Source: Cristatella mucedo (lineage: Eukaryota > Bryozoa > Phylactolaemata > Cristatellidae). Taken from it: DNA of 64,000 nt. This document shows, piece after piece, positions 12,381 through 24,415 of this stretch (its first letter is position 1; each line of letters starts with the position of its first letter). The stretch is from positions 372,501 through 436,500 of the forward strand of contig WPIO01000084.1 of the NCBI GenBank assembly GCA_009760855.2, given 5' to 3'. The notes under the pieces are model-generated. The model was not told the DNA's origin and did no database searches. It saw only the letters and a program-made list of their open reading frames with translations. The translations under genes and the position numbers were made by a program.

Positions 12381-13364
12381 TAAATAAGTACAGTCACATA
12401 ACAACGGATAAGCTTGACTGTAGTACCCATATTTAAAAAATTCAGAGTTTTCACAACTCTAAAGAGCAGAATGTAAGCAGGCTTGACTGTGGTAAACATT
12501 TCATATTATCTTAGTAACACTAAGTATTATTGTAACTACCAATATTTTATTCACCATTCAATTTATTAGCTTTTGCTTAATCAAAGTTTAAAAGAGAAAT
12601 ATGTACTGAACGAGAAAAGAGAGAGTTGGCGATGCTTGAAGGATGGAAGGGATCCAAGTACAGTTACAGGTCGGTGTCGAATGAATGCATAATAAATGCT
12701 CATTTGTGCGTTTGCGATTTCATCAGCAAGAAGAATACTACTCTGGCAATGATATTTAGGATCGCTCAGAAATATATACATGCACACAAAATCTATGCAA
12801 TGTAACGTCTTATGGTGACTTACCTATACCTGAATGTGTATATTTATTCTGCTCCCACATACACAAGCACAAGCATACAAACCACGGATTCATAGACACA
12901 TATACGTATTTAGAAGCCATTACTCAGTATTTTCTTGGACTAGAAGCAGGAATGCAGTTCAATAAACAGTGTGAACAATTTTGCATTCATATGCAATATA
13001 TATATATATATATATTACAATTTTCAATTCTAAAATGATAGATCAAATTCTGGAGTTTTTATTTGCATGTTTAAATGCAGTAAATGTCAACGGATATTAG
13101 AAATCACTCTACTGACTTTTTAATTGGATGATCACTTGGTTGGGCTCAGACGATTCGGCTCTTTCAACACACCAACATTGCCCTCTCAATTAAAAGCTTG
13201 GTATAGTCGATGGTCTGCATTCTTACTACACGGCCGCCCATCAAAGATAATTTTCACTACAGTTGTCTTATTTGTTCCAGCAGTTCTTTTTCAAGTGTAA
13301 TTTCAAATGCTAGACATTGCTTGTTATGTTGGATGCAAGCCAGGTGCCCTGCGCATTTGTACTC

Positions 13365-13500
13365 CTGGATCTTGGCTCAGGTAGTAAGGAGCTCACTTTT
13401 CACGATCCAGATCGTGGGTTCGAGTCATGCAGAGGGAGATCCATGATCGCCCTCGGCACACGGTGCTGAGAGCCGTAAAGGGTATTCTGAAGCTATGCAA
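13365..13500 (+). mobile_element. SINE-A copy
   Basis: The A-box region is TGGCTCAGGTAGTAAGG and the B box GGGTTCGAGTC at 13417. The body continues as ATCGCCCTCGGCA... and AGCCGTAAAGGG, parallel to the minus-strand copies. Confidence 0.7.
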
Positions 13501-13747
13501 TGAAACTGTTAACTCGGCTCAGTTTTTCGAACTGACATAATACCAAGGACTCTTCCGGCCGGATTAAGAATCAAGTGAGCAAATAGTGCCTGTGCGATGC
13601 AAACGTGGTTAATCTGTACTCTTTGAAGCCACAGTACCAAGCTGTTTCAAACAAACTATAGTATTCTCTGTCACAAGTAGCTAGATCGAGCTTGAATGAG
13701 CTACGTATTGACTTTGAGCAGGAATGCATCTTAGCTAATTTAACAGG

Positions 13748-13895
13748 CCAATTTTTACAGAAGCAGGAGAGCCTTATAACCTTATCACTGCCACTTTTAA
13801 TTGGTAATTATATGGTCTGCCAACTGCAGGATCCGGACCCGCAACCTCGGCTGCGAAGAGCAAGGACCTCACCTCATGGGCTGTCACAGAGTACC
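13748..13895 (-). mobile_element. SINE-A copy, degraded
   Basis: The complement of GGATCCGGACCCGCAACCTCG gives a mutated B box. GAAGCAGGAGAGCCTTATAA matches the SINE-A 3' body. It abuts the LINE-B copy that starts near 13925. Confidence 0.6.
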
Positions 13896-13924
13896 TACAA
13901 GCTAGGCTTTGCTATAGGAATTTC

Positions 13925-14745
13925 TCTGCCTGTCTGTACCTCCGTCTGAAACTCCACAAAACCACAAAAGGAAATGGGGATATTAAACAGGAGTGTTTTG
14001 TACAGCACACTTACAGCCTAGGCAGCTTTCGATGTGCATTCGGTAGTTAACATACTTCATCTCGCAACAAAAAGAAAGTGGGAAGCATAGCCGAGTCAGG
14101 AGAGCAGTTGAAGTAGTGAGTAACATGGAAGTAGCAGTTTAGGATGGCTGTACAGGATGTGCCCTAGTCGGCAGCAGGAGATTAGTTGTCGTTACCTAAG
14201 AATTATGAAAGCGAGCTCTACAGTCTCGTACCTGCAGAGCTAAAGCTTCAGTCACCATCGGACTTTAAGCGGAGGAATCGAAAAGCTAATTTATTGTCCA
14301 TACAGGACCTGAGGGCACGAGGACGGGGAAATTGATGCAGCAGTTCTACTAGGTATGGAATAGTCAAGCCGCGGTGGGACTTAAGGGCGTCAGTATAAAA
14401 ACTCTTCTCTTTAATCATTGATCAACCGGCAGCCATCCTAGCTCTTCTAGAAAAGGAGACACGTGGTGAAACTTCTAGATTTACAAACTAGCTTTGCAGC
14501 CATATTCATAGCCAGCTGCAGTGGCCTAGTTGCTTTTTTTTAATAGCCCCACCAAAAGTGAATTAATGCAATCAAGCCGAGACAAAACTATGGAGCCAGT
14601 TAAATGTTCTGCAAGCCACCTTGGAAGACAGGTCCTTATCTCGGATAAAGATTGTACATAATGGCTAGCTGTAGGAGCAGTCTTCTGAATAAAGCTTTAA
14701 AAATTTAGGCAGTCGACGATAACGACACCTAAATTTCAAGCATGT
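13925..14745 (-). mobile_element. LINE-B copy, 3' end
   Basis: It starts with CCTCCGTCTGAAACTCCAC, the LINE-B 3' end. It runs through the CVYRMRT-type, GPRLWNSL-type and LLKQLGWLPV-type regions in broken frames. Confidence 0.82.
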
Positions 14746-15029
14746 GGTTTTAAAGTAAGCATACACTTGTTCAGGTAAGAAGAGGCATGTCACCACAGAG
14801 GACAAAAATTGAACCAATATTTTTACCATTAGAAATTAAAAAAAAGCATAAGATTAGCTTCCACACGTCAGAGACGACTGAATAGATAAAAATAGGTTGG
14901 GTTTACTTAGCTACTACTGGTTAGATTGCAGTTAGTTAATGGCTATGCGGGGCACAAAGATGTATTAGTAGTCGTGCTTACTCCTATTTACGAATGTAAT
15001 ATATATACACATGTAAATATATATACATA

Positions 15030-15030
<1 letters not shown>

Positions 15031-15105
<75 letters not shown>

Positions 15106-15106
15106 G
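15031..15106. repeat. (TC)n(TA)n microsatellite
   Basis: About 30 bases of TC are followed by about 45 bases of mainly TA. Confidence 0.95.
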
Positions 15107-15214
15107 CGTTGTCAGCTTTCAATGAGTGGATACCTTCAATACTTTGGTAGAAAGAGGTACAACTTCGGCATGTCTGAGGATGTCAGTGTTCCTACATCGA
15201 AACTGGGCTCCCAA

Positions 15215-16345
15215 CGTAATGTACAGTAATGCATTTCCGTCAGTAACTACACAAGAGTACACATATTATGCAGGTGTTATGCAGGAGAGTTTACTGTAGC
15301 AATCTTAAGTATTAGTGGCTTTCGCCTAGGATTATGTTGCGAACAGACTTCATCTTAGGCAATGAAGAGAATGCGAAGAGTATAGCTGAGTCAAGAGGGC
15401 CGATGAGGTGGTGGGTACAAAGGAAGTAGCAACTCAAAACTGCTGAAAGGGTGAGCCGTAGCCCTAGCAGGAGAGTAGATATAGTTGCACACGAATTATG
15501 GGACTGATGGTCAGTCTAGGATTTTTGGAGCCCAAGTGTCTGTTGCCAAAGGTATTTAAACGGAGTAACGTAACAGCTCATTCGTTGTCCAAAGAATGCT
15601 TCAGGAAACGATTAGGCTGAAACTGATGGAGCCGTTAAGCTAGTAAAAAGAAGTCTTCATTCTATGGCTCCAGCCTATCTTTCAGAGATACTACCCCATC
15701 AGGCAAAGCATCGTACCACTCGCTACCTCGTACAAACCTTAAATCCTTTGGAGACCGTGCATTTAATCCCCTATCATCAGAATGACCTGACCACATTTAA
15801 CGAAAGCTCCTATTTAGGAGCATTTAGTGGGTCCAAAGGATGTGCTTAGCTGACACTGTTCATGCTGCCACTAACCACATTTGCATGCTGACCCAGTGCA
15901 TGTAACCCCTAACCATGTTATTCATTTTGTTTGTTTTTCAAGCATGATTTTACTTACTATTCTATTGCGTATCACTTTGCAGCAAATGTAAAGCGCCTAG
16001 AAAGAGATTAAGTTCTCTGAGGGCGCTTTATCAAGTGCAATATTATTATTATTATTATTAAGTCAATCCGTCCTTGTTGGTCATTGAAATAATTCTAAAC
16101 TGTATCCATTAATCTATCCGAATCTGACGAAGCTCCTTGAGCAAAGGAGAAGTATGGTCGAACATCAGGGACTTGTTAACCATAATTGCAGCCATAATCA
16201 TTGCCAGCTGTAGCAGCCTAGTTTTTTAGTAGCCCAGCAGAAATGAAATTGCAATAATATAGCTGAGAAAAACTCGGGGATATATGCAAAATTTTCAAAG
16301 CCAATCGTTTTAAAGAAACTTCTTAATCTTAGATAGGGATAGGAT
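15215..16345 (-). mobile_element. LINE-B copy split by a LINE-A insertion
   Basis: LINE-B 3' sequence at 15215-15654 and its continuation at 16064-16345 (AATTGCAGCCATAATCATTG, then the LINE-B AGCCCAGC region) flank a + strand LINE-A. Confidence 0.75.
15655..16063 (+). mobile_element. LINE-A copy nested in LINE-B
   Basis: It begins in the MAPAYLSEILPHQAKH segment, has an internal deletion, and keeps the complete 3' UTR, a perfect hairpin (15992-16027, AGCGCC...GGCGCT) and (ATT)6. Confidence 0.9.
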
Positions 16346-16629
16346 TTGCTTCCGTGGACAAAGCCGTACTTGAAAGAGCGTTACTAAGTCTATCAAAGGG
16401 ATTCTCATTACCACTCGCATCTCTCAAAGGAAAAAGCTCTCTTTATGAGGCTGCATGGCGCACCAACAAATATGCGGTATTATTCGTATGTTGACGTATT
16501 TTGTTTGCCTTATAAAAACTAAGATTGTTCCTCAAAAACGAGTAATCTCATTAGGGAGATCAAGCTAGACTATATTTTCGTTAGGAAAATACAACAATTC
16601 CTTCTTTAATCATAGATTTTTATTTTCAG

Positions 16630-16686
16630 TTTCTGGTTGCTGGAATTATCGGCCTTGTTGGCGCTTCCCGAAGAAGCAAAGGATTG
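16630..16686 (+). CDS. MS4A-like gene, exon with TM2 and the short cytoplasmic loop
   Basis: This 57-base exon lies between TTTTCAG and GTAAGA and is exactly 19 codons in phase 0 on both sides. It reads FLVAGIIGLVGASRRSKGL, a Gly-rich membrane helix that finishes TM2, followed by a basic SRRSK turn expected on the cytoplasmic side between TM2 and TM3. The small exon would be missed by a length-based ORF search. It is supported by its fit between the flanking exons and by splice sites on both sides. Confidence 0.88.
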
Positions 16687-17332
16687 GTAAGATTTTTTTA
16701 GATGTTGTCTTATAAATCGTATTCATGCAGTAATCCGTAGGCGATGTTAGTTTTGTTTTACAACTGCTTTATTTAAGCCTAACTACATTCCGCAGAGACT
16801 GCACGATTTTAAGCTAAAGAATAATGTAAAAATGGACTTCTCTATTCGTTCCATTTTTTATAGGAATATCATTATCATACAGATTCTTTTACGCGAATGG
16901 CTAACTTGCGGTGACAAACCTTTACTAGCATTACAAAGCTTTCCTAGCATTTTGTAGCCATAAATCAGCGTCGTATTCACAATTCACCGAGCTAATTCAG
17001 TGGGCATAGAATTGACTGTGAAGTTCTATGAAAATTAAAAGGCCAAACATCTTCTCACTCTCTCTTACGGACAATTTGGAGAAAATATGACAATGTTGTC
17101 GCCGACAATTATCGTTAACTCTAACACTTTTTCGGCTCTGAATTCTACATATTTAAACTATTCTCTTAATATTAATTATGACATGCAAATAAAACCACGA
17201 GAGAAATCAATCTCATTCTAGAAAATTTCAAAAAGCTGTTAGGGAAAAATTGTAGTTCCCTTTGGATAACAGGCAAAATCTAAGTGCCCACAGACATAGG
17301 AAGGATAATTAAAGTGATTGGACGGAGTAATG
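16687..17332. other. Intron sequence, nothing recognised
   Basis: This is the AT-rich start of the 15.7 kb intron, with no supported frame or repeat family. Confidence 0.45.
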
Positions 17333-17600
17333 TAATGTATCTCGGTCTGTAACTCCTCACAGTCATGAAGACCATGCAGGTGATACGCAGGAGAGTTTTG
17401 TATATCACAATCACAGCCTAAGCGGCTTTCGGTACGCATTCGGTAGCTAACAGACTTCGTCTCACGCAATACAGAGAAAGTGGCAAGTGTAGAAGAGTCA
17501 GGAGAGCAGTTGAGGTAGTGAGTAGCACGGAAGTAGCGGCTCAGGACCGCCGAAAAGGATGAGCCATAGTCGGCAGTAGGAGAGTAGTTGTCGTAGTGGC
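17333..17600 (-). mobile_element. LINE-B copy, 3' end
   Basis: TAATGTATCTCGGTCTGTAA is the complement of the LINE-B terminus. The minus-strand frame reads SVSYRMRTESRLGCDC, the usual LINE-B C-terminus. Confidence 0.88.
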
Positions 17601-18177
17601 TGTACAAAACGCTTGCATTTTGTAGTTACTTTTAAATGTTTTTAGGTAACGGAATATCGTGACGTCAAAAGGGAGTGGCTATCTAAAATATCATATGAAA
17701 TAGAACTGAAAAATAGCTATACATTGCTGGCGGGATTAATAATTGCAATGCCTATCCTTGAATGCTGAAACGTGACGCTGGCGAATTGCTTTTAAGCTGT
17801 GGTGAATTCTGCATTTTGATGCAAAACCTCACACTGTATTATCTAGTTACTCCTAATCCACGTAAGTTCGTTAACTGCAACTGGCTAGATATAGTAATGG
17901 AAATGAACCTGAAGTCTAATCTGACTACTTCTTTCATTGAATTTTTCCTATACAGAGCATCGAGCGATTGAGACTCAATTGTTAAATAGTTATTTCTCAT
18001 TTCAGCTTAAAGCTCGACTTACCCATTTTTTAACGCATTAGGCAGGTTTACACGTGGGATCGAATATCAATAATACTCGCCTCTTCGGAAAGGAAATGCA
18101 GCCAGTTGCCACATTGTTTATACTACTCGCATGGTTACGATCAGTTCTAAATAATATTAATAAACAAACAAATCATA
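17601..18177. other. Intron sequence, nothing recognised
   Basis: A 69-codon + frame at 17762 has no neighbour, splice-site or family support. Confidence 0.4.
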
Positions 18178-18341
18178 GCTGATTAAACAGCCTCTTTTTG
18201 TATAGCGACAGAAGAGCCTTAACGGTTATCACCACCGCTTGCAGTGGCGATATAGAATCGCCCACTGCAGGAATCGAACCCGCGACCTCGGGACAAGGTC
18301 GTGAAAGCAACCACCTTACCAAGTGTGCCATCACGGCTCAA
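18178..18341 (-). mobile_element. SINE-A copy, best preserved
   Basis: On the minus strand it reads AGCCGTGATGGCACACTTGG (A box), then GTCGCGGGTTCGATTCC (B box). A near-perfect palindrome follows, complement of 18241-18268, with arms GCAGTGGCGAT and ATCGCCCACTGC. It ends in ...TCTTCTGTCGCTATACAAAA. It abuts a LINE-A 3' end. Confidence 0.85.
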
Positions 18342-18342
18342 T

Positions 18343-21300
18343 ACACTTTATAAAGCACCTTCAGAGAACTCAATCTCTCCCTGGGTGCTTTACATTTGCT
18401 GTAAACAAAACTCAATCGAATGATCAATGGTTACATGATCATTAAACAAAAATAATAACATGGTTAGGGGTGAAATGAGCAGGGTCAGTATCCAAGTTTA
18501 GTTAGTGGCAGCACCCACAGTGTCAGCACACAAAAACACGTAATAGTCAAACCACAGGGACTCATAAATTGACGTAATAAATAGGTGTGTTATTAGTTTC
18601 TCTTTAAAATGTGTTCAAGCCAGGGATGTCGTGACGCAAGTCAGAAGTGAGTTTCAGGTTTTGGGAGCATATCAACTAAAGGCACGGTCTCCAAAGGATT
18701 TAAAGTTTGTATGGGGTATGGATACCAAATTAGATTTCCGATAGCCAGTAGTAGGATGTTTAGCCTGGTCGGAGAGTAGGTCTGATGGGTAGACCGGGGC
18801 CAAAGAATGAAGGAACCTAAAAGTGAGCTACAAAACCTTAAATTCCAGGCGTTTCTGGTGCGGCAGCCTGTGCAGATCGCCAAGAAGTGGTGCGATTTGG
18901 CAACAAGAACCTTCATGGCATCAGAGTTTTTCACTAGCTGTAAGCCTCTGATTGCACGGGCCATTAGGCCAGCGAGCAGTGAGTTACAAAAGTCAAGACG
19001 GTATTTCACAAATGCAAGGACAAACCTAAATGTGGTATCCCCGTCTAAACGAGCTTGAACTTCAGCAATGCAGTGTAGCTGCAAGTAGCAGACTTGATTT
19101 TGGAGCAGACGTGATCCTCTAACGTAAGGTCACTTTAGATCATGACACCTAGATGTCGTCCATATTCATCAGAAGATGTGCTGGCAGAGCCAATTTTGAG
19201 GGTGAGCCTTTCCAATTTATTAATTGAAACTGGCTTTCCCATTACTGCTAAGTTGGTTTTATTATCATTCAATTTCAGAAATTTTAGTGCAGTCCATGTG
19301 AGGACGTCCTCAATACATGCAGCACCGGAGTTGAGAGAATTTGAAGTGCTGGAGGGCTGGGAGGAATCAAAGCAAAGATACAACTTAGTGATATCTACAT
19401 AAAAGAGTACAGCCTGCATTGTGCTTGTAAATAGCATCGACAAGAGGAAGAGTGTAAACCGCGAAAATAAAAAGACATGCATAGAGCCCCAAGGCACCTC
19501 ATAATTCAGAGGTTTCTCGGATGATCTTCGTCCATTCACATCGATACTCAGGAGCCTCACGTTGGCAAAAAACTTTAGCCATTGCAATGCAGCGCTAGTA
19601 ATGCCCAGGCGAGATGAGAGGCGCCTAAAAAGAAATTGGCAAACTCGAGTACAAAAACTGTCGAAAGATCGAGCAAATTAAACAGATACTCTCCACATAT
19701 CTGCATGCTAAGTAGGTCACTTTACACCCCAGGCAATGCTGAATCTGTGGGGTGCTTAGATCTAAAAACAGACTCAAACTTACTAGCCTGGATTGAAGTT
19801 CCAATGCACGAGTTCAGCTGGTTTTTCATGACTCGTTCTAACGTCTTTGATAGGTATTTTAGAAAGGAGATTGGGTGGAAATGGCTCAACAAGGTTTTTC
19901 TCTTGATCCAGAATGGCTTTCTTGAGTAGAGGCCTAACTACAACATTTCCAAGAGGTTTTAGGATGTGACCTTAGGCTTAGGACATATTTATGATGCTAG
20001 TTATGCATGGAGGCACCAGATCAATGCCTAATTAAAGAAGGATAGTGGTAATAGGTTCTAGAGGACTAACCTGCATTAGATTGGGCTACGAACTTCCGAA
20101 CGAGGTCACCACTGACCTCTCTGAAAGTAGGCATTAAGGTGATGCAAAGAATTTAGGGCAAGCATTCCAGTGTATTACTGCGACATTGGGACAGATTCCA
20201 CAATCTTGTATATTTTCTTTACAAAGAAGGTAGAGAAACAATGAGCTGGATCGTCATATGGATTATTACGAAGGATCTAACCTGGGAGCGGTTGAGTATA
20301 TGGTTGAACTTCGACATCAGCATTTTTGGGATCGTGCATCTCTGACCAAACAATGTTTTCATAGAAGCTAGACTTAGCCTTTGCTAGGATCGATTGTTAC
20401 GACCTAAAGTATCCATCGTACGCTTGTTGATGCACAGTCAGTCATGATCTTTCGTATGCTTTTTCAAGATTTCGATAAGTAAACCTAGCTTCTTGTCTGT
20501 GGTTAACCATAGGCCGTCTGGGCGGGGGCACGCAGTGTGCTTATTCGGAGGTGCAAACCCATTGAGCACGTCAGCTAGTGTCGTGGTGTAGCAATATACC
20601 AATGATCAAAGGTCAGATTGAGTGGCAGAGGCGAGGCAGGCACGGACACCATGAATGTCAAGGGTCTTAAGGTTTCGCGAATTATGCCTGATTTTAGAAA
20701 AGGAGGAGGGGTAGGCCCCACAGTGTAGACTAAATGAGATCTGCATGTGATCAGATCATCATGATTTAATATTAATTCGTGGTGGCAGAGTGCAGTTGCA
20801 CGAGAAAGCTCTGTGGACTGTGTAACCCTTGATGTGAGTAGGGCCATGCAAATGAGCCGCAAGAAATAATTAGTCAGTCAATGTACGAATTGCAATGGTG
20901 AAGGTATCAGATAGGTTATCAAAATTAAAGATAAAATCCAAAATGAGGGAAGATTGTTTTTTATTGCACACATAATTGAAATGAGATTCGGAGAAATCTG
21001 AGACAATGAATGACTTGATACCTGGTGGGCGATAGATTACTGCCACCATCCATTGGTCTGTTGGTGATGAGTGAAATCAAGACAACAGATTAAAAAAACT
21101 GCTTCGTGGTACTGCGAATGGCTTGAAGTCAAATTTACTGCGTGATAATAGTGATTCCACCTTCAGTTGTGATTAATCTAGGGGTGTGAAAGGAGAGACT
21201 AGTCGGCGCAGCATCTTGATGGGCAGTTTACCGATTTTAGGTAAGTCTCAGTCAAGGCGAGAAGGCCGAGACCTTTTTCAGAAATTAGTTCGCTTCTTAC

Positions 21301-21645
21301 TAGAGTTTATGCTACACTGAGCGAGGATTCTACAGACAAGCGTTAAGTTGGGCCGCCGCAGTTGTAATAGGCCTGATGACTAATAAGTTTGAAGTTTAGA
21401 GATAAGAGAGGTTCACACTGAGACTTATGGTAGTACGTGCTGAGCAGTTCCAGAAAATGCCAGGCATACCAAACGAGTGGGTACTCAGTTCTTAGTTACC
21501 CGCCAAACGAGCAGTATCTTAGCTCACGGACCCAGCCACCCAGGTGGTTCCGGGGGCACTTTTCTTTTTCTAATGCAAAGTTAGCGAGTCTTAGAAACAA
21601 CAGTAACCTATAAGAATGCTTTTGAATTACAATGAAGAAGCGTCA
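18343..21645 (-). mobile_element. LINE-A copy 1, near full length, 5' part split off by LINE-B
   Basis: Read on the minus strand: endonuclease region (about 21300-20560, including a VIYRPPG-like stretch), RT core, RT C-terminal domain (about 19590-18640), 3' UTR and hairpin. Frames are broken throughout, and the RT catalytic box near 19400 reads YVDI instead of YVDD. The 5' remainder continues at about 25129 after the nested LINE-B, as shown by alignment with the copy at 26.2-29.8 kb. Confidence 0.85.
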
Positions 21646-22809
21646 ATAATGTATCTCCGTCTGTAACTCCACGAAGTCCTAAAGACCATCAAGGGTGTTA
21701 CGCAGGAGAGTTTTGGTTAGCTCACTCACAGCCTAAGCGGCTTTCGGTACGCATTCGGTACCCAACAGAATTCGTCTCACGCAAAAAAAAGAAAGTGGGA
21801 AGCATAGCAGAGTCAGGAGAGCAGTTGAGGTAGTGAGTAGCATAGAAGTAGCAGCTCAGGATCGCTGACAAGGATGTGCCATAGTCGGCAGTCGGAGAGT
21901 AGTCGTCGTTGCGTAAGAATTGTGGAAGCGAGTTCCACAGTCTAGGACCTGCAGAGCTAAAGCTTCTGTCGCCAAATGTCTTTAAGCGGAGGAATGGAAC
22001 AGCTAATTTATTGTCCACACAGGACCTGAGGGCGAGAACAGGCTGAAACGGATGCAGCAGTTCAGCAAGGTACGAAGGAGCCAAGCCGTGGCTGGCCCTG
22101 TGTGTCAGCGTAAGATCTTTGCTCTGTATAATTTTCTCAACCGGCAACCATCCTAGCTGTTTCAGCAAAGGTGACACGTGCTCAAACCGCTGGGACTTGA
22201 AGACCAGCCTTGCAGCCATATTCATACTCAGCTGCAGTGGCCCAATAGCTTTCCTTGGCAGCCCAGCCAAACGGGAATTACAATAATTAAGCTGAGAGAG
22301 TACTAAAGAGCTAGTTAAATTTTCTACAAGCCACTGTGGGAGACAGCTCCTAATCTTAGATATGATCGTATGTGATGGCTAGCTGTAGAAGCAGTCTTCT
22401 GATAAAAGCTTTTGAAATAGAGGCAGCTGTCGAACAAGACACCTAAACTTCGAGCATGTGGTGATGGTCGATCAATAGCATCACCTATTAGACCAGCAAG
22501 GCCTTTTAATCCAGCCACACGCATAGGGTGTCCTATGAGCACCAGTTCGGTTTATCATTGTTTAATTTCAGGAAGTTCCGACATTTATGATCGAATTTCG
22601 GTAAGGTAAGCATTCAGTTTCTCAGTTGCCGCAGCAGATTCCGACGGTTTAAATGACAAATACAACTGAGTATCGTCAGCATAGAAGTGATATCCTATTC
22701 CACGTGCCTTAATGACTTTTCCAAGAGGTTGTGTATAAATGGAAAACAGCAAGGGGCCGAGTTCGGACCCTTGAGGGACTCCACAGGTGACCCTTTTCGT
22801 GTCTGAGAC

Positions 22810-23484
22810 CTAAACCCCACACGACACGGATTGAACACGATCAGCCAAGTGTGATTTCAACCACGTCAGTGCTTTGTCTGCCAGACCGATCGTTGTTCTC
22901 AATCGTTCAAGCAGAACTTCGTGATCAATGGTGTCGAAGGCAGCAGACAGATCTAGCAGAGCTAGGGCAGTGACATTCCCGTCGTCGTTGCCACGTAGAA
23001 TGTCATTGTTAACACGGAGGAGAGCAGTTTCAGTGGAGTGCTGCCTTTTGAACCCTGATTGGAATGTTTCTGAAATTTCATTATTTTCAATATGTTCAAC
23101 CAGCTGCTTAGCAGCAATTTTTTCAAGAATCTTTGATAAGAACGGAAAAAGTGAAACTGGGCGATAGTTTGCTAGGACCTCTGTATCTAATCCAGGCTTT
23201 CTAAGAATGGGTCTAGAGGTTGCCGATTTGAAGGACTTGGGGACGACCTCTCCTCCCAAAGAAGCATTAAAAATCTTGATTATGGCTAGGCTAAGTCGGT
23301 CTGCTGGTAAAGACCACAGAGATGAAGTTATAGCGTTTTCAGAAGAAGAGCTGTTCTTGCTAGACCTTATTAAGGCAGCAACATCGCATGCAGAAACATC
23401 GGAGAACCTTTTGAGGAAGGTCACAAGTTGTATAACCACGATTGCTTTAGTCGGAAGGGGATTAATGGAGGCACAAATGTGCAC
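22810..23484 (-). pseudogene. LINE-B reverse transcriptase, N-terminal half
   Basis: This is the longest open frame of the LINE-B copy. It carries RT motifs [32 protein letters not shown] and [14 protein letters not shown] (first catalytic Asp present). It ends at a premature stop just before [11 protein letters not shown] and the YADD box, which continue in the same register past the stop. Confidence 0.9.
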
Positions 23485-23758
23485 GATTTTTTTCAGTAAA
23501 GGAGGCTGAAAACTTTTCCGCTGAGCCCTTAAAATCTTGGGAGTCAGACCTCACAGCATTGGCCAATAAATGGTTTACTGTCTTATAAATCTGTTAAGTG
23601 TCCGACTGGCAGGAATTTAGCTTTCTAATACAAAAAGAAGCCCTGGTCTTTTTAAGCTTTCGGGTGTTAATTCGAAAGAAGTCTTTGAAATTGACTAGAT
23701 CTGCATCAGACCCTGATTTCTCGAAACTAATCTCTAGCATGTGCTTAACTCGCGCATC

Positions 23759-24415
23759 TTAAGGAGTTTTTTTGTAAATTGAAAGAAATCTCCACGACTT
23801 TGAACACGGATAGAGCGAACGGGGGGGGGCAAGCTTGTCAAGAGCAATCCTGAGTGTCATGTTCATATCATCAGTGAGGGTATCGAGGCTGCCGATTGAT
23901 TCTGAATGCAGATCAAGAAGACCTGCATCACAAACAGATTTCAAAAACTTGTCCACGTCAATGCTTTGTAAGTTACGTCGTTTGGCGAATTCGACATTGC
24001 CCTGTGCGTACCAGTGAGATGGAACAGTAAACGAGACCAAACAATAATCTGAGAGGGTCAGTGGGCACACCACAAGGTCCGTGGGGAGGACATCTTTAGT
24101 GATCACGAGATTTAGAATGTGGCCACCGATGTGGGTGCTATGATTAACGTATTGGGCCAAACCAAAATTCTCCAGACAGTCAAGAAATGAGCGGACCTGG
24201 CTGTTGCTAGGGTTGTCAACGTGAATATTGAAGTCTCCAGCAATCAATAATGGCCTGTCACACACAAATATTTTAGCGAGGAAATCTGAAAACTCCTCTA
24301 CAAACAAGTTTAGACAGCCAGAAGGAGGCCGGTATATCACAACAGTGAGAGGCATTGTCTTTGATGAAGACCTGATTGCAACCAGTTTAAACGATGACCC
24401 ATGCGAGAAATGCAC
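23759..24415 (-). pseudogene. LINE-B apurinic-type endonuclease domain
   Basis: The frame shows VIYRPPSG, LLIAGDFNIHVD, THIGGHILNLVITK and LSDYCLVSF, in the order expected of LINE endonucleases. The catalytic His of the SDH box is Tyr. The N-terminal strand (CVAIVVCESFGYK-like) is in another frame from about 24546. Confidence 0.88.
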
